A program made the position numbers and the translations under genes. From assembly GCA_964606505.1 (NCBI GenBank), contig CAZSGM010000003.1, forward strand, positions 111,751 to 175,750: a stretch of 64,000 nucleotides of DNA, given 5' to 3'. This DNA is from CAKVOD01 sp964606505 (GTDB lineage: Bacteria > Bacillota > Clostridia > Christensenellales > UBA1242). The notes under the pieces are model-generated. The model was not told the origin of the DNA. It searched no databases and saw only the letters and a program-made list of their open reading frames with translations. This document shows positions 1 to 7,029 of the stretch, piece after piece; positions within the stretch are counted from its first letter, which is position 1; every line of letters starts with the position of its first letter.

Positions 1-624
1 CTCACTGCTACCCCCGCCGCGCGCAACGATAATAACGTCAAGGTTCATTGCGTCGAGTGCTTTTACGGCCTCAATAATTGTTTCGTCCGCCCCAACACCT
101 TGCACTCGGCAGCCATAAACAAAAAGATTAACTGCTTGATTGCGCCTGTACGCGACGTTCCTAATGTCTTGCAGAACAGCACCCTGCACACTGGTTGCAA
201 CACCAATATTGATTGCGTTGTCGGGCACAAGTTTTTTATGTGTCTCGTCAAAAAGCCCCTCTTTCTCAAGTTTTTCCTTAAGTTGAAGAAAACGCAAATA
301 CAGCGCGCCTTGACCATACGCAACCATTGAACGCACATTAAAGTTTAAGCGCCCACCTTTAACATAGTAATTCGGCGACCCCTTAACAATAACACTTTCC
401 CCAACCTTTGGCGTAAATGAGAGCCTATTCGCGCCAAACATAACGCAATCAAGCGTTGCGCCCTCATCTTTAATAGAAAAATAAGCTGTATCGCCACGAT
501 ACAGTTTATAAGCGGATATTTCACCAAAAATAGAAATGTTATGCAACATTTCCTCTGAATCAAATATTTTTTTTATACAGTTTCCAAGTTCGGAAACAGT
601 TATAAAGTTCTTTTCATCACTCAT
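1..624 (-). CDS. xseA: Exodeoxyribonuclease VII large subunit (partial)
   Basis: The reading frame is open to the left edge, so only the first 208 residues are present. It opens with MSDEKNFITVSELG. The N-terminal OB-fold DNA-binding part follows, with GGRLNFNVRSMVAYGQGALY and LKEKLEKEGLFD typical of XseA, and the fragment ends at VARGGGSSE at the start of the catalytic part. With XseB the enzyme degrades single-stranded DNA to oligonucleotides. The ATG lies inside the end of nusB (8-base ATGAGTGA-type overlap), which implies translational coupling. The nusB-xseA order is common in Firmicutes. Family assignment is confident. Confidence 0.93.
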   Translation of the reverse strand, partial: MSDEKNFITVSELGNCIKKIFDSEEMLHNISIFGEISAYKLYRGDTAYFSIKDEGATLDCVMFGANRLSFTPKVGESVIVKGSPNYYVKGGRLNFNVRSMVAYGQGALYLRFLQLKEKLEKEGLFDETHKKLVPDNAINIGVATSVQGAVLQDIRNVAYRRNQAVNLFVYGCRVQGVGADETIIEAVKALDAMNLDVIIVARGGGSSE

Positions 625-1024
625 TATTTTCTCCCAAAAGCGAGCCAATTACACCATTAATAAATTTAGAACTTTTATCTGTCGAATATTCCTTTGCGAG
701 TTCCAACGTTTCGTTGATAACGACCTTAGTTGGCGTCTCCTTCACAATTGTAGCCTCCGCAAAACACAAAAGTAGCAACGCTTTGTCGACTTTATATAGT
801 CTACTCCACTCGTACCCTACCAAAACATTCTCAATATTTTTCAGCAGTTTCTCAAAATTGTCAAACACTGCATTGAAGATGTTTTGGATAAAAACCTTTT
901 CACTATCCGTTACTTCTTCTTCGCAAATCATCGCGAAACTTTGGTCATAATCAAAGCTCTCTTCATTATCAAGTCGCGCAAAAATCAACTGAAACGCAAC
1001 TGTCCTGCACTGATGTCTTGTCAT
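617..1024 (-). CDS. nusB: Transcription antitermination protein NusB
   Basis: A 135-residue all-helical protein of normal NusB length. The N-terminal RHQCRTVAFQLIFA and C-terminal VVINETLELAKEYSTDKSSKFINGVIGSLL blocks are the two most conserved NusB segments. NusB with NusE (S10) binds boxA RNA and supports antitermination of rRNA operons. Its start overlaps the stop of the upstream Asp23 gene by one base (TAATG), and its end overlaps xseA, so the three genes form one operon. Confidence 0.92.
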   Translation of the reverse strand: MTRHQCRTVAFQLIFARLDNEESFDYDQSFAMICEEEVTDSEKVFIQNIFNAVFDNFEKLLKNIENVLVGYEWSRLYKVDKALLLLCFAEATIVKETPTKVVINETLELAKEYSTDKSSKFINGVIGSLLGENNE

Positions 1025-1401
1025 TATTCTTTCTCCAAATTAGAAAAGTCTACGCCAACAATATTTACGTTGACAGCTTTAATTTTTACATTCATCATAC
1101 TTTGTACGCTCGTCTTGATGTTTTCTTGAATTCTCCAAGCGATTTCTTTAACGTTTGCGTCCGAGAAAATGTTTATATATACATCAACAACAACTTCTCC
1201 GCCGTCAAGCGAAACTTTAACACCGTCGTCGCGCTTGCCCTTAACGAGTTTCACGAGCCCGTTACTAGCGGAACTAGCCATCGACGCAACCCCGCTAATT
1301 TCCTTTGTCGCAAGCTGAATAATTGAGTTGATTATGTCCTTATTGTACATAACCTTCCCCGCCATAACTTCCTCTTCTATTTCTTTGCCATTATTTACCA
1401 T
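1024..1401 (-). CDS. Asp23/Gls24 family envelope stress protein
   Basis: A 125-residue protein with the Asp23/Gls24 fold: GKVMYNKDIINSIIQLATKEISGV at the front, then GVKVSLDGGEVVVDVYINI and a closing VNVNIVGVDF strand. It corresponds in position and size to B. subtilis YqhY, which also sits directly before nusB. The family is linked to envelope homeostasis and lipid metabolism, but the exact role here is unknown. It is the first gene of the operon, and a sigma-A promoter lies just upstream. The ATG follows a GAGGA ribosome binding site. Confidence 0.88.
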   Translation of the reverse strand: MVNNGKEIEEEVMAGKVMYNKDIINSIIQLATKEISGVASMASSASNGLVKLVKGKRDDGVKVSLDGGEVVVDVYINIFSDANVKEIAWRIQENIKTSVQSMMNVKIKAVNVNIVGVDFSNLEKE

Positions 1402-1420
1402 AAAAAATCCTCACTATATT

Positions 1421-1449
1421 ATTATAGCACATTGCATTTTATTTATCAA
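1421..1449 (-). promoter_or_regulatory. Sigma-A promoter of Asp23-nusB-xseA operon
   Basis: On the minus strand TTGATA (1444-1449) is followed after 17 bases by a perfect TATAAT (1421-1426). The Asp23 start codon lies about 20 bases downstream of the -10. Confidence 0.75.
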
Positions 1450-1554
1450 TCAATTTTTTTACTTAATTTAAAGAAATCCATATAAAAAACCGAAAAAGCA
1501 ACCCAAATTCACACCATAAAAACTTGAATTGAAAAGCACAATTTTAATCTTTTG

Positions 1555-2253
1555 CTATTTTTTAAACTCATAAAGAGCCATCGCAACAGAGATAGCAAGA
1601 TTAAAAGAGTCTACATCAGCGCTTTGTCGTATTTTTACCCCTGTTCCCTGTGCAATAATTTCTTCAGGCAATCCCGTAGCCTCATTACCAAAAACCAAAG
1701 AAAATGGTTCTTCTTTTGTTTTAAGGTCTTGCAAATATGTATCCCCATTTAAACAAAACATATAACATTTGTTATTAAAAATCCTTGTATAATCATCAAA
1801 ACTGTCGAAAGGTTGAACATTGAGTTTAAAAATTGCACCTTGACTAGCCCTAATTACCTTTGGGTCAAAATAATCAACCGCCGGTTTAATTACCGCAATG
1901 TTTTTTATCCCAAAACCAAGAGCGGTTCTTAATATTGTCCCCATATTCCCCATATCGCTTGGATTTACAAGTACAAGGTGATTTCCGTTTTTGAGTTTAT
2001 TTTCCGTTTTTTTAAATTCTCCCAAAAGAAAAACGTTTTCCTTGCCAGCAATATTTTCCACAAATTTAGTCCTTTCCAAAAGTGGAATAGCATTTTTCTT
2101 GCAAAAGTCAAACACTTCATTAACTTTTTCATTTACCTTAATTTTACTGCTATAATACACCCCGACGACCCATTCAGGATGATTGTTTAGCAATTCAATA
2201 GTTGCAAACATCCCTATACTATAAGACGTGTCCGATTTTTTATTGTACTTCAT
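1555..2253 (-). CDS. SpoU/TrmH-family RNA 2'-O-methyltransferase
   Basis: A 232-residue protein with the SPOUT knot motifs: NPSDMGNMGTILRTALGFG (motif 1), FSLVFGNEATGLPEE (motif 2) and the C-terminal SFNLAISVAMALYEF (motif 3). The family transfers a methyl group from S-adenosylmethionine to ribose 2'-OH in tRNA or rRNA. A substrate-binding domain seems reduced. The ATG follows a clear AAGGAGACAATAA site. It has no co-directional partner nearby, so the target RNA cannot be inferred from context. Confidence 0.88.
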   Translation of the reverse strand: MKYNKKSDTSYSIGMFATIELLNNHPEWVVGVYYSSKIKVNEKVNEVFDFCKKNAIPLLERTKFVENIAGKENVFLLGEFKKTENKLKNGNHLVLVNPSDMGNMGTILRTALGFGIKNIAVIKPAVDYFDPKVIRASQGAIFKLNVQPFDSFDDYTRIFNNKCYMFCLNGDTYLQDLKTKEEPFSLVFGNEATGLPEEIIAQGTGVKIRQSADVDSFNLAISVAMALYEFKK

Positions 2254-2450
2254 TTATTGTCTCCTTCTACAAAAAACTCCAATTTGTCTTTGTGTATTTA
2301 TAAATAAAATATATTTGCAAATTATTTATTATATTAATAAGCGAACATTTAAAATAAAGTCTGTATAAAAGTTGCAATTTCTAATCCATTGCAAAAAATA
2401 AAAGCAACAGGTATGCACAATACTTCAATTCCAAACCACGCTTTACTAAA

Positions 2451-2494
2451 AAATAAAACAAACTTTGAGTTTACCCCAAGGTTTGTTTTATTTT
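2451..2494 (-). terminator. Terminator after tRNA-Leu(CAA)
   Basis: An AT-rich inverted repeat with arms AAAATAAAACAAAC and GTTTGTTTTATTTT lies immediately 3' of the tRNA on the minus strand. It is a near copy of the hairpin that follows the second tRNA-Leu at 33437-33478. Confidence 0.75.
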
Positions 2495-2497
2495 GTA

Positions 2498-2584
2498 TGG
2501 TGCCGAAGGTGGGACTTGAACCCACACGAAGTTGCCCTCGCAAGATTTTGAGTCTTGTGCGTCTGCCAATTCCGCCACTTCGGC
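2498..2584 (-). tRNA. tRNA-Leu (anticodon CAA)
   Basis: An 87-nt class II tRNA with acceptor GCCGAAG/CTTCGGC, a long variable arm, GGTTCAAGTCC T-arm, and CCA encoded in the genome (2498-2500). The anticodon stem CAAGA/TCTTG encloses loop CTCAAAA, giving anticodon CAA (2548-2550), which reads UUG leucine codons. Confidence 0.96.
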
Positions 2585-2764
2585 TTTGATGTTATTATTA
2601 TAACATATCATTAAATAAAATGCAAGTATTTTTCTATATGTTTTTATTTTTTTTAGGTTTTTTCTGCAACTTTATTGAGAATTTTACTATTTAGCATTTA
2701 TTATGCAATTATTTATAGGTAACTGCTAGTTATTAAAATACCATAAAGGTAACTCGATTTACAA

Positions 2765-2797
2765 AAAAGACTCAATACACGAAGCATTGAGCCTTTT
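2765..2797 (-). terminator. Original tRNA-Thr terminator, now displaced
   Basis: A hairpin with arms AAAAGACTCAAT and ATTGAGCCTTTT and a T-run on the minus strand lies just outside the left att repeat. It is placed where the tRNA-Thr transcript would have ended before the element inserted. Confidence 0.7.
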
Positions 2798-2801
2798 AAT
2801 T

Positions 2802-2846
2802 TGGGGCTAGTAGCGGGACTCGAACCCGCGATCTATTGATTACGAA
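2802..2846 (-). repeat. Left attachment repeat (attL)
   Basis: Perfect 45-bp copy of the 3' part of tRNA-Thr(CGT), from the anticodon loop TTCGTAA to the terminal CCA. The sequence diverges from the tRNA beyond 2846. This is the original tRNA 3' end left behind by integration. Confidence 0.93.
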
Positions 2847-2940
2847 GCGCTTAAACCCCGCCAAAATACTACATTTTATGCAAATTACAAACATTTTACA
2901 ACTCAATTATTAATGTCATTATTTTGCTTATTTTATAAAC

Positions 2941-2963
2941 AAAAGAGGGATTAACCCTCTTTT
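2941..2963 (-). terminator. Terminator at left end of element operon
   Basis: A nine-bp hairpin AAAAGAGGG/CCCTCTTTT with a T-tail on the minus strand. It overlaps the stop codon of the last small gene of the element and closes the leftward operon before attL. Confidence 0.8.
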
Positions 2964-3091
2964 TCTTTTAGTAATTGCAGTATTATTGAGATTAGGTCTT
3001 TGATTATTTCTAGGCAAAGTTTGGAATTTTGGCAGTAGTACAAATACTGCTTTATGGATTTCAGATAGTTTAAAATGTCGTTTTTAGTCAT
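2951..3091 (-). CDS. Small element protein, 46 aa
   Basis: A short frame reading MTKNDILNYLKSIKQYLYYC at its start and ending LLKEKEG. Its ATG overlaps the stop of the preceding 60-aa gene (AATGACTAA), so translational coupling is likely. It looks like one amphipathic helix with two cysteines. I recognise no family. It is the last gene of the leftward operon and its stop lies in the terminator hairpin. Coupling and position support it as real. Confidence 0.5.
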   Translation of the reverse strand: MTKNDILNYLKSIKQYLYYCQNSKLCLEIIKDLISIILQLLKEKEG

Positions 3092-3266
3092 TATTGGATT
3101 CGCATTTATAGTTGCATAACCAACCAATAACCAACGTTAGTAGATTGTAGTCTTGATAATTGCCTTTACCTATGCCGTTTTTGCATAATTCACCCACTGT
3201 GTCGTCCCACTCTTTTTGTGTGTAACCATTTAATTTTATATATTCTTCTAGTGTTATTTGTTTCAT
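3084..3266 (-). CDS. Small element protein, 60 aa
   Basis: Starts MKQITLEEYIKLNGYTQKEW after an AGAGGTAATTAAA ribosome binding site. It is acidic to neutral and mostly helical, and ends NYKCESNND. No family is recognised. It lies 30 bases after the replication-protein candidate, and its stop overlaps the start of the 46-aa gene, so it belongs to the same transcript. Small proteins beside a phage replication gene often modulate replication, but no specific function is supported here. Confidence 0.55.
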   Translation of the reverse strand: MKQITLEEYIKLNGYTQKEWDDTVGELCKNGIGKGNYQDYNLLTLVIGWLCNYKCESNND

Positions 3267-3295
3267 TTTAATTACCTCTTATTTTTATTGTGTGT

Positions 3296-4117
3296 TTATA
3301 TAAATTTGTCTATGTCGCTGAATACGTTGTCTAGTTCTTCTTTTGTGTATTCGCGATGGCGCAGGGCTGTGTTGGCGGTTTTCTTTTTCATTTCGCCAGC
3401 GTTGCGGTATTTGCCCGCGATGATATCTTTGTGGTGCTTGACTAGCCAGTCAACGTCCAAGTTATTTGCTTTTTGTAGGAAGTCAGACTCTAGCACTGCG
3501 CTACAAAGGCAATCTATGTTGATTTCGTTTGTGTCTATTTGCAAGTTTTTATTTCTTAACTGCTTATTCAGTTTTTGAGAGAGAGCTTGCGCTGGCGTTA
3601 GGCTAGCGCATTTACTCTCACTCTCCTTTGCTTTACTCTCACTTTCCTCTGCTGTTCTTTTCTCTGTATTGTTTCCGTCGTCATTTTCGCCCAAATTGCT
3701 ATCATTTTCGTTCAAACGGATATCCGTTTGAGGTGAAAGTATAGAAGAATATACATACTGGGGAGTATGCCATTGATTTACGCGTTTGTATGTGATTTTG
3801 GCATATTCCTGCTGTATTTCTATACTTGTCAGTATGCCATATTTCTCATACATTTCTTTGTCAAAGAAACCGCGGTCAAGGTAGTATTCTATACATTGTC
3901 CGACAATTTTATTGTCTTTTGCGTTGATTTCTACTGTAAACAATGATTGTATGTCATCATCCCATTTGAGATAGTAACCATTTTCAAAGTAGATTTTGTT
4001 TGTTATCAATTGCAGGATTGAGTATCCACGCAATCCAAATTTATTGATTAATATTTTAAGTTTGTCATCGAAATAGCAATTTATGGGGCGATATTCAATT
4101 CCTTTTTTAAAGTTCAT
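3296..4117 (-). CDS. Phage-type replication protein, Lin1244/Lin1753-like N-terminus
   Basis: I place the start at MNFKKGIEYRP (273 aa), directly after TAGGTGATATT. An earlier in-frame ATG has no ribosome binding site. Residues 1-120 (FDDKLKILINKFGLRGYSIL, IYFENGYYLKWDDD, then a winged-helix-like stretch) resemble the N-terminal domain of Lin1244/Lin1753-type phage replication proteins (formerly DUF4373). A low-complexity linker of Asn, Glu and Ser follows, then a Lys-rich C-terminal domain with LDVDWLVKHHKDIIAGKYRN, as in phage replisome organisers. It is the best candidate for the element's replication initiator. I see no rolling-circle HUH or Tyr motif. Confidence 0.7.
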   Translation of the reverse strand: MNFKKGIEYRPINCYFDDKLKILINKFGLRGYSILQLITNKIYFENGYYLKWDDDIQSLFTVEINAKDNKIVGQCIEYYLDRGFFDKEMYEKYGILTSIEIQQEYAKITYKRVNQWHTPQYVYSSILSPQTDIRLNENDSNLGENDDGNNTEKRTAEESESKAKESESKCASLTPAQALSQKLNKQLRNKNLQIDTNEINIDCLCSAVLESDFLQKANNLDVDWLVKHHKDIIAGKYRNAGEMKKKTANTALRHREYTKEELDNVFSDIDKFI

Positions 4118-4225
4118 AATATCACCTATATTTTTTATTTGCGTTTGCAAAACAAGCGTTTTTAAGCCCATCTTGCGTATGTTTTGGTTGTCTTAACATT
4201 ATTTACTTAGGACTATCAAAACTTT

Positions 4226-4549
4226 TTAAATTTGGGTATACTTTTGAGCGTTTATTGCTTGCAATTCTTGCTTTGTGAGTTCTAGTTGTATGGTTAGTCG
4301 CTTAACGCCAAAGTCAAGCGCGCGCAAACACTCGTCGATTTCGGTTTTGCTTGTTCTATGCGTTTTGTAGTTGTTAAGTAAAAACTCAGTTAGAGAACCG
4401 TACTTGATTTTTTCCACTGAAACTGTACATTCGTTGTCGCTGGCGTTAAATTCTTTAACTATGTTGTCTAGGTCGTCGTAATTAGGACAATCTTGCATGC
4501 AGGTAATCTGTTCGTTTTTTCGGTTTCTAAATACAAGTATTTTAATCAT
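4226..4549 (-). CDS. Element protein of unknown function, 107 aa
   Basis: The start is taken at MIKILVFRNRKNEQITCMQD, because GGAGG lies just before it and the ATG overlaps the stop of the upstream gene by 8 bases. The sequence has a beta-strand-rich N-terminal half and a helical C-terminal half (EIDECLRALDFGVKRLTIQL), suggesting a small globular domain with a coiled-coil tail. I recognise no family. It is translationally coupled to the 87-aa gene, within a cluster of small genes between the Xre regulator and the replication-protein candidate. Confidence 0.6.
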   Translation of the reverse strand: MIKILVFRNRKNEQITCMQDCPNYDDLDNIVKEFNASDNECTVSVEKIKYGSLTEFLLNNYKTHRTSKTEIDECLRALDFGVKRLTIQLELTKQELQAINAQKYTQI

Positions 4550-4805
4550 TCGAGCCTCCAAACATTGAAAATTGTCCTTTCGCAATGTCTGGACTGTTTG
4601 CACCGTTCAACTGCTTTTGTACAAGTGTTGCAATTGCTGGGTTGAGCATAACGTCCAAATATACGCGTTCTGCAATATTTGCACCGCGGTTTGGGTAGGG
4701 TTTGGATTGTTCAACAATCCGCAATACGTTTTGCTTTTCTAACAGGCGCATAAGCGCCAAAAATAAGTCATTTTCTTCTTTTAGGCTATTGGTTCTCAAT
4801 TTCAT
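4542..4805 (-). CDS. Element protein of unknown function, 87 aa
   Basis: Begins MKLRTNSLKEENDLFLALMR and ends KGQFSMFGGSND. It is helical, with a small-residue-rich acidic tail that resembles a partner-binding peptide. The start overlaps the end of the 103-aa gene by 20 bases, and the stop overlaps the next start, so it is part of a tightly packed operon. The F-x-x-F-G-G-S-N-D tail loosely resembles single-stranded-DNA-binding protein tails, but no OB fold is visible, so I assign no function. Confidence 0.55.
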   Translation of the reverse strand: MKLRTNSLKEENDLFLALMRLLEKQNVLRIVEQSKPYPNRGANIAERVYLDVMLNPAIATLVQKQLNGANSPDIAKGQFSMFGGSND

Positions 4806-5097
4806 TATTCACCTCTATTGTTATGTTGTAGGTTCTATCGGCAACTGCGTCGTCATATTCATACGATATAGCGCCTTTAGTACAAAGCATGGTCAGCGCA
4901 GGAGTAAGGTCAAACTTGTAGTCGTGTTGCGCTAGAGTGTGCGAAACGTTGCCCGTTTTAATGTAGTTTTTTCGCAGGGCATCAACAATCTTTTTAGCGT
5001 ACCGTTTTATTTTGTATTGGTCAATTTTTCTCAGTACGCATTGCCACCATAAGCGAACGCGTCGTTTCCAAAGGGTAGCCTTATCCAGTATTTGCAT
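4786..5097 (-). CDS. Element protein of unknown function, 103 aa
   Basis: The first 50 residues are very basic and aromatic (LWKRRVRLWWQCVLRKIDQY, then KIKRYAKKIVDALRKNYI). The C-terminal half is neutral with predicted strands (RTYNITIEVNNEIENQ). The basic amphipathic start could bind nucleic acid or membrane. No family is recognised. Its start overlaps the end of the Xre gene by 17 bases, in line with one compact leftward operon. Confidence 0.55.
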   Translation of the reverse strand: MQILDKATLWKRRVRLWWQCVLRKIDQYKIKRYAKKIVDALRKNYIKTGNVSHTLAQHDYKFDLTPALTMLCTKGAISYEYDDAVADRTYNITIEVNNEIENQ

Positions 5098-5359
5098 TTT
5101 TAGAACCTCGCCTTTTTGTTATACTTGATTGATAATGTTTGTAATCTAAATTTAAGATAATGTTCACAAAGAGCTCATACTCAGATATTTTAAGAATATC
5201 CGCTAATACATATCGGGCATCTGAGTTTGGTATACATTTACCGCGTTCCCAACGTGAAATATCTGATTTAGTACAATGCAAGCCCGCTCGATTTAAATCG
5301 AATGAGAAATCGTTTTGCGTAAGGTTGTTTTCTTTTCTGTACTCAAAAATTTTATTCAT
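5081..5359 (-). CDS. Xre-family DNA-binding regulator (left module)
   Basis: The start is set at MNKIFEYRKENNLTQNDFS after AAAGGAGAACCA (92 aa). Residues 1-60 form an HTH_3 (Cro/CI-like) domain: NNLTQNDFSFDLNR, recognition helix around TKSDISRWERGK, then ARYVLADILKISEYELF. The C-terminal tail is basic (SITKRRGSKNANTG). It is a second Xre regulator, separate from the repressor at 13.7 kb. It lies inside the leftward operon just before the replication genes, so control of replication or copy number is a reasonable inference. Confidence 0.82.
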   Translation of the reverse strand: MNKIFEYRKENNLTQNDFSFDLNRAGLHCTKSDISRWERGKCIPNSDARYVLADILKISEYELFVNIILNLDYKHYQSSITKRRGSKNANTG

Positions 5360-5414
5360 TGGTTCTCCTTTATATTGTTGCATTTAGTTACAACCCTTTT
5401 CGAGTGAAAAACAG

Positions 5415-5876
5415 CTATTGTTTTTCACTCTTTCGAGGTCGTCCGACTTTTCGTTTTGGTGGGGCTAACTCTTGTATGAGTTTGTCCAATGTGTCAATTG
5501 TTTTTTGCGTATCTTCTATACGCTTATTTAGCCGTCTTTCTTTGTTGTATTTAGTTATTGCTTTGGCTGGTTCTAAGGCATACCCGCGCTCAGTCATTTG
5601 TAGTTCTTCTTTTAACAAGGCAAGTTCCTCGCTTGCTTGAGTGCGGAACTGTTGCACAAGTGCAAATTCTGCGTTAACCGTTTGCTTGTATTTTTCCTTA
5701 CGTTCTTCTTCAGTGCATTTCTTTTTGACTGAGTCGAGTACCACAAAGTATGTAGGAAAGTTATCCATATATGTTTGTAAATCGTCGTCCATTAATTTAC
5801 TGTTTGTGTAGTCGCGCACAACGCGCGCAAATTCGTTACGAAACACAGCTCGTAATTCATTTATTAATTTTTTCAT
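5415..5876 (-). CDS. Coiled-coil protein with AT-hook-like tail, 153 aa
   Basis: Almost wholly helical. A long charged coiled coil occupies about residues 50-135 (for example EERKEKYKQTVNAEFALVQQ). The C-terminus is PPKRKVGRPRKSEKQ, and the VGRPRK core is a classical AT-hook, suggesting minor-groove DNA binding. Its ATG overlaps the stop of the Zot-like ATPase gene (ATGA), so the two are translated together. This suggests a DNA-bridging partner of the ATPase or of replication. No named family is recognised. Confidence 0.65.
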   Translation of the reverse strand: MKKLINELRAVFRNEFARVVRDYTNSKLMDDDLQTYMDNFPTYFVVLDSVKKKCTEEERKEKYKQTVNAEFALVQQFRTQASEELALLKEELQMTERGYALEPAKAITKYNKERRLNKRIEDTQKTIDTLDKLIQELAPPKRKVGRPRKSEKQ

Positions 5877-6961
5877 TGTTTTTCCTTTCTGTTGCCGTTG
5901 GCATCAAACAACTCCTCATACTCGTGCTTGTACGCGCGAGTGTCATACGCAAAGATGTCGCTATTTGTGTAGCGCAAATAATATTGTGCGCCGTCGTATT
6001 CAAGTAATGTCTGGAAGCGGGAGTAACGTTCTTTAATCTTATAGTTTATGTCTTGCTTTCGCTGATAATAGCATTTGGGCAAATAAAAGTAAGCGGGAAG
6101 AAACAATTTGAAAAATAGTTTTATTTTATCCCTTGTAAACAATTCCTCTCTAAATAATTGTTTAACGTTGGTTGTAAAATAAGCGGGAGCAAGCTTGTTA
6201 AATAAGTTTTTAAACGAGCGTATGATTTTTGCTTTTCGTGGAAGTGATACAGTTGTACCGAGCGCCGTAACAAGCGCGTAGCCATTTTTGCGGAAGCCCT
6301 TGTACATATCTTCGCCGTCCTGTTCTGTGCCAAGTATCCAGCCGTTGGTATAATGTCGGTTTTTCTTGAAAAACTCTTTCATTTCGGTAAGTTCAGGATT
6401 TTGATTTGCTTGGTTTTCGTAGTACATTTCCTTAGGGAATAATGAAGAAAATTCATCTATGCAAAATACTGCTTTTTGTATTGCACGTTGCTTTAGTTTT
6501 ATAAAAGGTTCTAGTTCTTGCGAACGCAATGTTGCATTATAGCTCGCCTCATCTATAAAGTCCAAATTTGAGTAAATGGGTAAAAACCCTCGTTCCAGCA
6601 AATCAAAATATTCCCGCGTGTAATCTGGGCGCATAACTAAGTTGTAGCGCAATTGATTTTGTATGCTATCTAGTTCTTTGGTGTATAAGTAATGAGCAAC
6701 CAAATTCATAAGGATTGATTTGCCCTTACCCCAAGAGCCTTTGAAGATTATAAAGCGCGTTTGGATGATACGCTCAAGCAATAAGTTATTGGCTTCAACT
6801 TGAGCGTACTTCCACTTTTGTTTTTCTTCTTTGCGCTTTTCGCGCTTTTGTCTTCGGTAGTCATATCCAGCCTTCCAGTAAAACGCAAAAATCTTACTCG
6901 TTACACTAACTGCAAAGAATAGGATTGCACCAATCAAAATGTACATTAAAATTTTATCCAT
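5873..6961 (-). CDS. Zot/pI-like membrane ATPase
   Basis: A 362-residue protein. An N-terminal membrane helix (residues about 4-27) is followed by a basic stretch and a P-loop ATPase. Walker A is GSWGKGKS (75-82), Walker B is AVFCIDEFSS with D169/E170, and a later KKNRHYTNGWILGTEQDGED block resembles the Zot segment after Walker B. This layout fits the Zot/pI morphogenesis ATPase of filamentous phages, which drives virion assembly through the inner membrane. Classical pI/Zot has its membrane helix after the ATPase domain, so the N-terminal anchor is a variation. Other P-loop membrane pumps such as HerA/FtsK-like coupling proteins are the main alternative. It sits among surface-protein genes with no conjugation genes. 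Confidence 0.72.
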   Translation of the reverse strand: MDKILMYILIGAILFFAVSVTSKIFAFYWKAGYDYRRQKREKRKEEKQKWKYAQVEANNLLLERIIQTRFIIFKGSWGKGKSILMNLVAHYLYTKELDSIQNQLRYNLVMRPDYTREYFDLLERGFLPIYSNLDFIDEASYNATLRSQELEPFIKLKQRAIQKAVFCIDEFSSLFPKEMYYENQANQNPELTEMKEFFKKNRHYTNGWILGTEQDGEDMYKGFRKNGYALVTALGTTVSLPRKAKIIRSFKNLFNKLAPAYFTTNVKQLFREELFTRDKIKLFFKLFLPAYFYLPKCYYQRKQDINYKIKERYSRFQTLLEYDGAQYYLRYTNSDIFAYDTRAYKHEYEELFDANGNRKEKQ

Positions 6962-7029
6962 TCACACCCCGACCGCGCAAATTTATATATACTTTAGTAT
7001 ATATAATAATTTTTAAATAATTATTTTTT

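Noticed and set aside
2389..2589. Rightward 66-aa frame across tRNA-Leu(CAA)
   Set aside because: It translates the tRNA's complement (the GLEPTRSCP-type artefact) and is not a gene.
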